Shown here one piece after another: positions 57,033-64,000 of a DNA stretch of 64,000 bases. Numbering within the stretch: position 1 is the first letter of the stretch; each line of letters opens with the position of its first letter. The position numbers were made by a program, and so were the translations under genes. The DNA is taken from positions 248,001 through 312,000 of the forward strand of contig JANCYW010000001.1 in the NCBI GenBank assembly GCA_026184775.1, given 5' to 3'. The notes below the pieces were generated by a model. It searched no databases, was not told the DNA's origin, and saw only the letters and a program-made list of their open reading frames with translations. Source of the stretch: Cyanidium caldarium. Its lineage: Eukaryota > Rhodophyta > Bangiophyceae > Cyanidiales > Cyanidiaceae.

Positions 57033-58568
57033 TCAAGAGACAGTCCCACATTGGGTGGATAACCGCGCCGCCAGTTCCCGCAGCGCGCCCTCCAGGCACC
57101 GCCGCACCTCGGCGTACTTGACGAACAGTCGCGAGCGCCCGTCACGGGACGTGAGCAGCAGCGTGTCGTTCACGCCAGCATCCAGTCGACGCAGCTCGTC
57201 CTTCACGCGGGCCACATCAAGGTCGACACCGTGGAACACCCGGTCGCGGAACAACTTGAGCAAATAGCGATCGCCCACCTCTGACCACTGCGGGTCGCCC
57301 AGCAAGTCGTGGCGCTCGTTGACAAAACACAGTTTCGCACACAGATGAAACAGACTGCTCTCGTCGGCCTCGAGACGCAGCCGCTCCAGCAGCGTATCCG
57401 CGTGCTCGAGGCAGCTTTCGTAGGCGCCGATCACCTGCGGCGCCAACAGCGCATCCAGCTCTTCGTGCCAACCGCCCGAGGCGCTGATCAGCGCCAGAAT
57501 CAGCTGACTCACGTCCGCCGAGTAGGTGGCCCGCACCATCTCTAGCGCCCGCGTCGCCCGCACCACCGCGCCGTTCTGCACCGCGTCAGCGTCACTGCGC
57601 GCACCCAGCGCCAACAGCGTCATACCGCACGCCACCAAATCCGCCGCCTGATGTTCTTGCATGCGACTCAGTTGCACGTCCTCATCGTCGATATCCAACG
57701 CGGCCGCGATGCCGATCTTGTTGAGTTGGATGCGGCCGAACCGCGTGACCAGGATGTCGCGCGGGGTGACCAGGCCAAAGGCGCTCAGATGATACACCAG
57801 ATGCAGGGCGCGCACGGCAGTCAGTACTTGCACGGCGATGCCCCAGAGCGTGTGCTCGTCCAGGGGCGTCGCGGACGGGTGGCTGCTCAGATGGCGATGT
57901 TGCAGGGTGTTCGCTTTGGGGTGGTATTCGTACACGAAGACCATTTCGTTGCCGGACGCCGCTGTCGGCGCATTCGACACCTCCATAAACGCGCGGGTGG
58001 TGAAGCCTTCCCGCAACCGCACCACATTGGGATGGGTCACTCGGTGGTATGCTTTCAGCGCTCGCACCACGTTGTCCGAGCGTGCGTGCATTGGACCCAC
58101 ATATCGTCGCAGGGCGTACGGCGCCAGATTCTCCGCGGACACCGCCTTATACACAACGGCCTGTGCACTGGGCGTGACGCCTTCCAGCGGCAGCAGCGTG
58201 TGATAGTGACGTACGCTGAAAGGGACGCTGTGGTCAGCGCCGGCCGCGCCGGTGGCCACCAGCGCGGCGTCCTCGCGGAACGCCTGGCGGTACGCGACCG
58301 GCAAGAACGCCGTCAGCCAGGCCTCGTCAGAAACACTGCCCGAGCGCGGAGCAGCCTGTGCGAGAGTGCGGCCCGGTGGCGACGGCCGCGCAGTCCGCAA
58401 CGGCCTCTCCGGGATTTCGGTGGTGGCCGCATCGATTTCGGTGCTCGTCCAACCGACACCCTCGGCTACGGTCGGCACGAATTCGGCCGCATGAACCGCC
58501 GCCAACAAGTCACTGGCGTCACCGAACCGCCGGCGATTCTCATCTTCTTCTCGACGCGCCCCTCTCAT
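57033..58568 (-). CDS. PAN3: PAN3, pseudokinase subunit of the PAN2-PAN3 deadenylase
   Basis: PAN3 binds poly(A)-binding protein and recruits the PAN2 nuclease to shorten mRNA tails. The 511-residue protein starts at an ATG. The N-terminal AAVHAAEFVPTVAEG (AEFVP at 28-32) looks like a PAM2 peptide that docks to PABP. The CCCH zinc finger found at the N-terminus of many PAN3 proteins is absent. The pseudokinase domain (about 110-400) includes YEYHPKANTLQHRHL and VTRFGRIQLNKIGI. The C-terminal knob (about 430-500) is decisive: NERHDLLGDPQWSEVGDRYL, then LKLFRDRVFHGVD, and RRLDAGVNDTLLLTSRDGRS. Confidence 0.93.
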   Translation of the reverse strand: MRGARREEDENRRRFGDASDLLAAVHAAEFVPTVAEGVGWTSTEIDAATTEIPERPLRTARPSPPGRTLAQAAPRSGSVSDEAWLTAFLPVAYRQAFREDAALVATGAAGADHSVPFSVRHYHTLLPLEGVTPSAQAVVYKAVSAENLAPYALRRYVGPMHARSDNVVRALKAYHRVTHPNVVRLREGFTTRAFMEVSNAPTAASGNEMVFVYEYHPKANTLQHRHLSSHPSATPLDEHTLWGIAVQVLTAVRALHLVYHLSAFGLVTPRDILVTRFGRIQLNKIGIAAALDIDDEDVQLSRMQEHQAADLVACGMTLLALGARSDADAVQNGAVVRATRALEMVRATYSADVSQLILALISASGGWHEELDALLAPQVIGAYESCLEHADTLLERLRLEADESSLFHLCAKLCFVNERHDLLGDPQWSEVGDRYLLKLFRDRVFHGVDLDVARVKDELRRLDAGVNDTLLLTSRDGRSRLFVKYAEVRRCLEGALRELAARLSTQCGTVS

Positions 58569-58838
58569 TTACTTTGGAGGGTCAGAGACGCGCTCATGAC
58601 CGAGAATGCCGGGAGAGCGACAACGCGCGACCGTGCCCAGGGCGCAAGCGGGCCCCCACGACGGTCGACCGATTCCGTCAGTCGGCACGAGGCGGTGGTG
58701 AGGCGCGGACGAGAGCGCACGCGACGGACAGTCGGCCGACCGAGTCCTGGTGGAGAAGACGCGATCATGATGCGCTGCTGAAGCAGATCAATTCAATCGA
58801 AAGCTCCCGTCTTGTTGCCTTTCGGAAAAATTGCCGTC
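58569..58838. promoter_or_regulatory. Shared upstream region of PAN3 and WDR55
   Basis: This is 270 bp between divergent start codons. The WDR55 frame begins 27 bp upstream without an ATG. No named motif is seen. Confidence 0.35.
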
Positions 58839-60008
58839 ATGGCGTCGACAGCGCTGGGGCCGGGCGGGCGAGCTGTCGAGGCGATCTCGTGTTCGGCGGC
58901 TTGCGTGGACTTTTGTCTGGGTCGCCAGGCGCCAGTACTGGTGGCTGGTCTGGTGGACGGCGCAGTGTGCGCGTACGACGTGCTGAGAGGTTCTCTGGCG
59001 TGGCGAGTGACACCGTTCGCTGAGGCAGACGCCGCGGTCATGACTTGCGCGCGATCGGCAGACGACGCGCTGGTGGCGATGGGCAACGCCGCCGGGGCGT
59101 TGAGCGTGGTATCGATGGAGTCGGGCAAGCCGGTATGGTCGCATGAAGCAGACGTTGGCCGAGAAGATGCTGGCATCACTGCGGTAACGTTCCTGGAAGG
59201 CGCGACCGATGGCAACAACGCACCGCCGACGGTGTTGATATCCGGCAGCGAGAGTGGCGTGGTAGAGTTTTGGGACACCCGACAAGCGCCCAGCAAGGCA
59301 GCCGTTGCCCGCTGCGCCAAACACAGTGACTACATATCCAGCTTGCAGACGAGTGCGAGAGCGGGGCGGAACACTCCAGGCCCGGTGGTCTTGTCCACTG
59401 CCGCCGACGGCACTCTCAGCATCATCGGCGCCGATACCGCAGCGCCGTCGTCGTCATCGTCGGCCCGTTTGGGCGCCCTGATCGCTCGGTCGGAGCCCGT
59501 CGGCGATGAACTGCTCTCCCTGGCGGTCGTGAAAGGCGGCCGCAAAGTGGTCTGCGGCACCCTGCTGGGCGCGCTGGCCATTTTCTCCTGGGGACAGTGG
59601 GACGACCTGTCGGACCGCCTGGTGGGCCACCCCGACACCGTCGAGTCGCTGGTCACAGTCGATGACGACACGCTGCTGACCGGCTGTGGCGATGGCCTGA
59701 TCCGCCTCGTGCAAGTGCATCCCAACCGACTGCTAGGCGTAGTTGGTAGTGCCGACGACGAGATGCCCATCGAGCGCGTTGATATATGTGCGTCGCGTGC
59801 CATTGTGGCCTGCTGTGGCCACTCGGAGCGCGTGCAACTGTTCGATGTGCTCTACTTGTACGAAGATGTCGCCGAGGAAGACGCATCGGAGCACGGAGAG
59901 GAGGACCATCGCCGTGAAGGACGTTCTTCGCGACAAGCTGCCAGACGCCACGTTCGTCGGGTGCCACCCACCACCACCACCAGCAGCAACTTTTTCGACG
60001 GACTCTAG
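58839..60008 (+). CDS. WDR55: WDR55/JIP5-type WD40 protein (ribosome biogenesis)
   Basis: WDR55 and its yeast homologue Jip5 act in nucleolar ribosome biogenesis. The 389-residue protein starts MASTALGPGGRAVEAIS. WD blades run from about residue 25. The most diagnostic block is GDELLSLAVVKGGRKVVCGT, then ALAIFSWGQWDDLSDRLVGH with PDTVESLVTVDDDTLLTG and DGLIRLVQVHPNRLLGVVGS, which follows the Jip5/WDR55 pattern closely. An acidic and then basic C-terminal tail (EEDASEHGEEDHRREGR, RRHVRRV) ends the protein, as in homologues. It is divergent from PAN3. Confidence 0.9.
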   Translation: MASTALGPGGRAVEAISCSAACVDFCLGRQAPVLVAGLVDGAVCAYDVLRGSLAWRVTPFAEADAAVMTCARSADDALVAMGNAAGALSVVSMESGKPVWSHEADVGREDAGITAVTFLEGATDGNNAPPTVLISGSESGVVEFWDTRQAPSKAAVARCAKHSDYISSLQTSARAGRNTPGPVVLSTAADGTLSIIGADTAAPSSSSSARLGALIARSEPVGDELLSLAVVKGGRKVVCGTLLGALAIFSWGQWDDLSDRLVGHPDTVESLVTVDDDTLLTGCGDGLIRLVQVHPNRLLGVVGSADDEMPIERVDICASRAIVACCGHSERVQLFDVLYLYEDVAEEDASEHGEEDHRREGRSSRQAARRHVRRVPPTTTTSSNFFDGL

Positions 60009-60140
60009 CACCCATGCGTCAGTGGGGAACCTGCAGCGGTCCAGTAAAGAAAAAACGCGCGCGCTCGCGCGCATCCTCCGCGAGGGCTACCGCGCGCTTT
60101 CGGTTTTGCCTCTCTCGGTTCGACGCATGCTCCGACACTT

Positions 60141-63100
60141 ATGCCGCAACAGACGACACTGCTAGGCTTTTTGGGAAAGCGTAAAGAGGCGCCCAGTGCA
60201 GTGGACACGTCACCGTGTCGCACGCCGGAATCCCAGCGGGTGAATGGCGTGATCGGAGCAGAGGCCGAGGAGGCGCTGTTCGCCAGCGACGAGCTGCAGC
60301 AGTGGGTGGAGCGGGTGGAGAGCACCGTGGAGAAGCGGCGACGCACGCCACTCAGTGTGTGTACGGCGCTCGCGTCCCGTCGCTCGGAGTATGTCTCTCC
60401 AACTGTGGACGATGCGGCCGAGGCGCTGGTGTTGAGCGATGAGACCAAGCGAGCGGATCCGGCCGCTCGGCTCGATTTTCAGGAGGTATCGCCGCTGCCG
60501 CTGCAGCTCACGCCGGCGACAGCAACCCAGGACCATGGGTTGCCTACAGCATCGCCAGACGCACTGTCCGCAACGGGTGCGACGGAGGCAGATTGTTGGC
60601 GCAGCGCGTCGCCATCGACTGGCAGTTCCACATCGGCCGCACCCGACGCCGAGCCAGCGCTCGCCGTCAGTCGCTCCAGCGGAAGCCGTCCATCGTTGCC
60701 GGCGGACGGTCTCTCGTCCAGTGCGCGCACGGCATCGGTGACGCGCGGCACCGATGAGTGGTCTCGGCAGAACCCGTGGACGGTGCAGGTGCGCGATGCG
60801 CAACAGCGCCGACCGGGCGATCCCGACTACGACCCCACCACGCTGTATATACCGCCGTCGGCCGAAAAGGCTATGACGCCCTTTCAGCGGCAGTTTTGGG
60901 CCATCAAGTCCCGGTATTACGACGTGGTATTGCTATTCAAGAAGGGCAAGTTCTACGAATGCTACGATCGCGACGCCGACATCGGGCATCGGCTGCTCAA
61001 CCTGAATTACACCGGCGGCGGCCGTGTGGACATGCGCTGCGTGGGCGTGCCCGAGTCCGCCTTCAACCGGCATGCCGCCAAGCTGGTCGACAGCGGTTGC
61101 TGTGTCGGCCGCGTCGAGCAGGTGGAGACGGTGCTGGCGGCGCGCAGCAATGCCAATAAGGTATGCGACCGCCAGCTGACGCGCATCCTCACCAAGGGCA
61201 CGTTGGTCAGCGACGACGGGGACGGCGGTGTCCTGGGCGATGCGCGCTACCTGGCGGCCATTGTGGAGGGCCACGATTACGGTCTGGCCAAAGCGGCGCC
61301 GACGGTGGACATCGGCGTGTGCGTGGTGGATGTAGCCACGGCGGCGGTGTGGTTGGGCGTGTTGCGTGGCGATGATGAACGGCGGAGCAAACTGGAGTCG
61401 TTCCTGATGCGGGTGCGCCCGCGCGAAGTGCTGTGCCACACGGCAGCCGCGCGCACCCGGGCGTTGGTGCGACAGTGTGCGGCGCCGGATGCGTTGGTGC
61501 ACGAGCGTCGCCTGGACGCGCTGTTCGAGGACGCGCAACACCTGGAGGCGATTCGGTCGGTGAGTGCCGATGCGCTGGCGCTGCGGGCGGTGCGCGGCGT
61601 GGCCGATTACTTGCGGCGGCTGCGCATTCTGGACGAGGTGTTCCCGCTGCGCAATTTCTGCTCCATTCACGATCCGTCCATCACCGACTCGTACGAGAGC
61701 ATGGAGATCGACGCGGCGGCCATGGAGAATCTGGAACTGTTGCGCAACTCGTTCGACGGCTCCGACAAGGGCTCGCTGTTCGCGTTCCTAGATCGGTGCA
61801 GCACGGCGATGGGCCGGCGTCTGCTGCGGCGCTGGCTGTGTCATCCGTTCCGACAAGTGCGCCGCATCGAGGATCGGCTGGATGCGCTGGAAGATTTGCG
61901 TGACTGGGGTGCGCCGGCGAATGGGTGCCGGCGACCATCCGTCCCGACCGCCAGCGATTTTCTGGGGCGTCTGCGACGGTTGCCAGATCTGGAGCGGCTG
62001 CTGGCGCGCCTGCACGCTACGGCGGTGGATGTCAGCGGCGCAGTGATGTTCGACGACACGAACCGGCGCAAAGTGCACGAGTTTGTGGCCACCGTGAAAG
62101 CGTGTGCGGCGGCCATCGAGTGGGTGGCCGACTTGCGTCAGGCGGTGGGCAGTGCGCCGTCGGCGTGCCGTTCCCACCGCCTAGCGTGGCTGCTTAGCGA
62201 TGCGGCCCTGCCCCTGGGGCGGGCACAAAGCGCCATCGCCACCTTTCGGGACGACTCGCTCTTTGAGTGGGCGACGGGTGAGAGCGAGGGCGTGCTGCGA
62301 CCGGCGTCCGGCGCGAACGGCGCCCTGCAAAAGGCGCTGACAGAGAAACGCCGGATGGAGCAGGGCCTGGAGGAGCATCTGCAACAGGTGCGACAAGCAC
62401 TGGGCGGCGACGTGCCGGTGCGTTATTATCACCGCATGCGCGAGACGTACCAGATCGAAGTGCCGGCCACGGTGCAGCAGGTGCCCGACACGTTTCTGCT
62501 CATGTCGCAGACCAAGCACTGTCGGCGGTACTGGACGCCGGAGATACGGGCGTCGCTCAAGCGGCTGGCGGATGTGGAGGAGCGCATTGCCAAAGCCGAG
62601 CAGGATGCCGGCCGCGAGGTGTTGTTGCGCTTTGACGCGCACTATTCCACGTGGCTGGCGGTGTGTCGGGTCGTGGCCGAGCTGGACGCGCTGCTGTCGC
62701 TAGTGCAGGTGAGTTTTTACAACGCCGAACCGATGGAGATGTGTCGGCCGGTGTACGATGCGCCGTCCGATGATGAGGGATCGGCGGTGGTGGTGCCGCG
62801 CCTGGAGTTGCGCACGCTGCGGCACCCGTGTCTGGCAATGCGCATGGGCGTAGCGCACTTTGTGCCCAACGATCTGATGCTCGACGGTCGTCGCCATCCG
62901 GTGTTGGTGCTGACCGGCCCGAACATGTCCGGCAAGTCGGCGCTGCTGCGCGCGGTGTGCATTGCAGTGATCATGGCGCAGATGGGTTGTTATGTGCCGG
63001 CGAGCGCAGCGCGCTTCGGTGCCCCGGCGGATCGCCTCTTCACTCGTATCGGCGCGCGCGACCGCATCACGCGCGCGCAGTCGACGTTTATGGTGGAGAT

Positions 63101-63551
63101 GTCGGAGACGGCGGCGCTGCTGCAGCATGCCACCCGGCGATCGCTGGTGATCCTGGATGAGCTGGGCCGCGGCACCTCCACCTTTGACGGATACGCGATC
63201 GCCTATGCGGTGCTGCGGCATTTGCTGCATCGCGTCGGCTGCCTGACCCTGTTCGCCACCCATTACCACATGCTGACCAGCGAGCCGGCACTCACCGGCG
63301 GCGATGGGGGGTGCAGCGTCGCGCTGGGGCACATGACAGCGCTGGCGAGCGAACGCGATCACGACCTGACGTTTTTGTATCGGCTGGCGCCGGGCATCGC
63401 GCCGCGCAGCTGCGGTCTGCACTGCGCGCGCATGGCCGGCGTGGCGCCGCACGTGCTGCAACGCGCGGGCTACCATGCGGACGCGTTTGAGCGCAGCGTG
63501 TGTCAGAGTGGAGAGGGAGAGAACGAAGACGACGGAGAGGGCAGGCAATAG
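60141..63551 (+). CDS. MSH6: MSH6, MutS-family mismatch-repair protein
   Basis: MSH6 pairs with MSH2 (MutS-alpha) to recognise base mismatches. The 1136-residue protein starts MPQQTTLLGFLGKRKE, a PCNA-binding (PIP-like) motif at the extreme N-terminus, as in other MSH6 proteins. A disordered linker follows (about 20-235). The mismatch-binding domain I has TPFQRQFWAIKSRYYDVVLL and GKFYECYDRDADIGHRLLNL, with the F-x-E lesion-reading motif. Domains II-IV follow. The ATPase has Walker A TGPNMSGKSALLRAV (about 925) and Walker B VILDELGRGTSTFDG (about 1003), and the final CGLHCARMAGVAP. No PWWP domain is present, unlike plant and animal MSH6. Confidence 0.95.
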   Translation: MPQQTTLLGFLGKRKEAPSAVDTSPCRTPESQRVNGVIGAEAEEALFASDELQQWVERVESTVEKRRRTPLSVCTALASRRSEYVSPTVDDAAEALVLSDETKRADPAARLDFQEVSPLPLQLTPATATQDHGLPTASPDALSATGATEADCWRSASPSTGSSTSAAPDAEPALAVSRSSGSRPSLPADGLSSSARTASVTRGTDEWSRQNPWTVQVRDAQQRRPGDPDYDPTTLYIPPSAEKAMTPFQRQFWAIKSRYYDVVLLFKKGKFYECYDRDADIGHRLLNLNYTGGGRVDMRCVGVPESAFNRHAAKLVDSGCCVGRVEQVETVLAARSNANKVCDRQLTRILTKGTLVSDDGDGGVLGDARYLAAIVEGHDYGLAKAAPTVDIGVCVVDVATAAVWLGVLRGDDERRSKLESFLMRVRPREVLCHTAAARTRALVRQCAAPDALVHERRLDALFEDAQHLEAIRSVSADALALRAVRGVADYLRRLRILDEVFPLRNFCSIHDPSITDSYESMEIDAAAMENLELLRNSFDGSDKGSLFAFLDRCSTAMGRRLLRRWLCHPFRQVRRIEDRLDALEDLRDWGAPANGCRRPSVPTASDFLGRLRRLPDLERLLARLHATAVDVSGAVMFDDTNRRKVHEFVATVKACAAAIEWVADLRQAVGSAPSACRSHRLAWLLSDAALPLGRAQSAIATFRDDSLFEWATGESEGVLRPASGANGALQKALTEKRRMEQGLEEHLQQVRQALGGDVPVRYYHRMRETYQIEVPATVQQVPDTFLLMSQTKHCRRYWTPEIRASLKRLADVEERIAKAEQDAGREVLLRFDAHYSTWLAVCRVVAELDALLSLVQVSFYNAEPMEMCRPVYDAPSDDEGSAVVVPRLELRTLRHPCLAMRMGVAHFVPNDLMLDGRRHPVLVLTGPNMSGKSALLRAVCIAVIMAQMGCYVPASAARFGAPADRLFTRIGARDRITRAQSTFMVEMSETAALLQHATRRSLVILDELGRGTSTFDGYAIAYAVLRHLLHRVGCLTLFATHYHMLTSEPALTGGDGGCSVALGHMTALASERDHDLTFLYRLAPGIAPRSCGLHCARMAGVAPHVLQRAGYHADAFERSVCQSGEGENEDDGEGRQ

Positions 63552-64000
63552 CCGCAGGCACGAGAGCATCATCGCCCTCCTCTGTTTCCCCGTCTATGTC
63601 TGCGCTGCGCTATCGTTGCATCCTCCGCGGTTTCTGGCCCGCGGATATAGCACACACAGGGTGTGCCCTTCGCGCGGTTTCCCTCCGGCGCTGATCGCGG
63701 AGGGATTCCCTAAACAATTTTGAAATTCGATGGTGTGGCCGTTCTCGGATCCCGACTTCAAACCGCCTGGCCGATTCGGCACGCCTCCTTGTGGAGACGG
63801 AGGCCGCAGGGCGCCGCTGTGGTCAGGGAGCGTAACGGGCGGCTTGCGGGAGCGGGGCGCGGGCGTTTGAGTTGGGCGACGGTGCGGTCGGTGCGTTGCA
63901 ACACTGTCGGCGGGCGCAGAGCGTGTAGCAAGGTGCATCAGGAGAGGAGCGCAGGGCGGTGTCACGAATCGGGTGCGGATTCGTCGGCGTCGACGCTTCA
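63552..64000. other. Downstream of MSH6 to window edge, 449 bp
   Basis: No gene is supported. A minus-strand 123-codon frame (63594-63965) has no family resemblance and starts at GTG, so I do not call it. A neighbouring gene may begin past the edge. Confidence 0.45.

Noticed and set aside
63594-63965. A 123-codon minus-strand frame at the right edge
   Set aside because: It starts at GTG, has Pro/Arg-rich composition and no recognisable motif.

Overview
This window looks like nuclear DNA of a unicellular red alga. Several genes are nuclear-encoded plastid proteins: the Rieske protein of cytochrome b6f, PsbO, PsbU, two plastid terminal oxidases, a CtpA-type D1 protease, FabZ and lumazine synthase. 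PsbU is kept in cyanobacteria and red-lineage plastids but not in green plants. The isoamylase-type debranching enzyme starts without an obvious transit peptide, which fits the cytosolic starch of red algae. The DNA is GC-rich, genes are packed at about one per 1.7 kb, and every recognised gene reads as one uninterrupted frame. That fits an intron-poor unicellular rhodophyte such as a cyanidiophyte or Porphyridium relative; I cannot fix the genus.

Layout. 0-5.5 kb: a 5'-cut LanC-like gene and a very large SAC-domain phosphatase. 5.8-12.3 kb: a WD-repeat protein, PetC and RACK1 (divergent), a type I membrane protein and a DnaJ-type zinc-finger protein. 12.4-20 kb: a 996-residue unknown, PsbO, RPA2 and splicing factor SF1. 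20.8-30 kb: a starch-binding trehalose-phosphate synthase/phosphatase fusion, a starch debranching enzyme, PheRS alpha and a small basic protein. 30-35 kb: thioredoxin reductase, two SNAREs (GOS1-type and a Qa-syntaxin) and PsbU. 35-41 kb: a tandem pair of proteins that read as HLH-PAS-PAS, a COA3-like gene between them, and a zinc-knuckle protein. 41-50 kb: tandem plastid terminal oxidases, CtpA, a glycosyltransferase, FabZ and lumazine synthase. 50-64 kb: a kinase-only PPIP5K/VIP1, an endonuclease III, COQ5, YbeY, an unknown, glutamine synthetase, PAN3, WDR55 and MSH6.

Most genes are housekeeping, and many are divergent pairs sharing 200-1000 bp upstream regions. I see no operons, mobile elements, viral fossils, CRISPR arrays, rRNA or tRNA genes. 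Themes recur: photosynthetic electron transport and PSII upkeep (PetC, PsbO, PsbU, PTOX x2, CtpA), storage carbohydrate (TPS/TPP, isoamylase), membrane traffic and phosphoinositides (SAC, GOS1, syntaxin) and DNA repair (RPA2, NTH1, MSH6).

The most unusual locus is 35.2-39.4 kb. Two paralogues share a helix-loop-helix-like segment, two PAS-like segments and a CGGCDP motif. One copy has a strongly basic stretch before the helices and the other has an acidic one. The basic copy also has an in-frame UAG followed by 59 more open codons that align with its sister's tail. Where the first in-frame codon was not ATG, I chose the ATG that best fits homologue length, targeting signal or upstream spacing, and say so in each entry.
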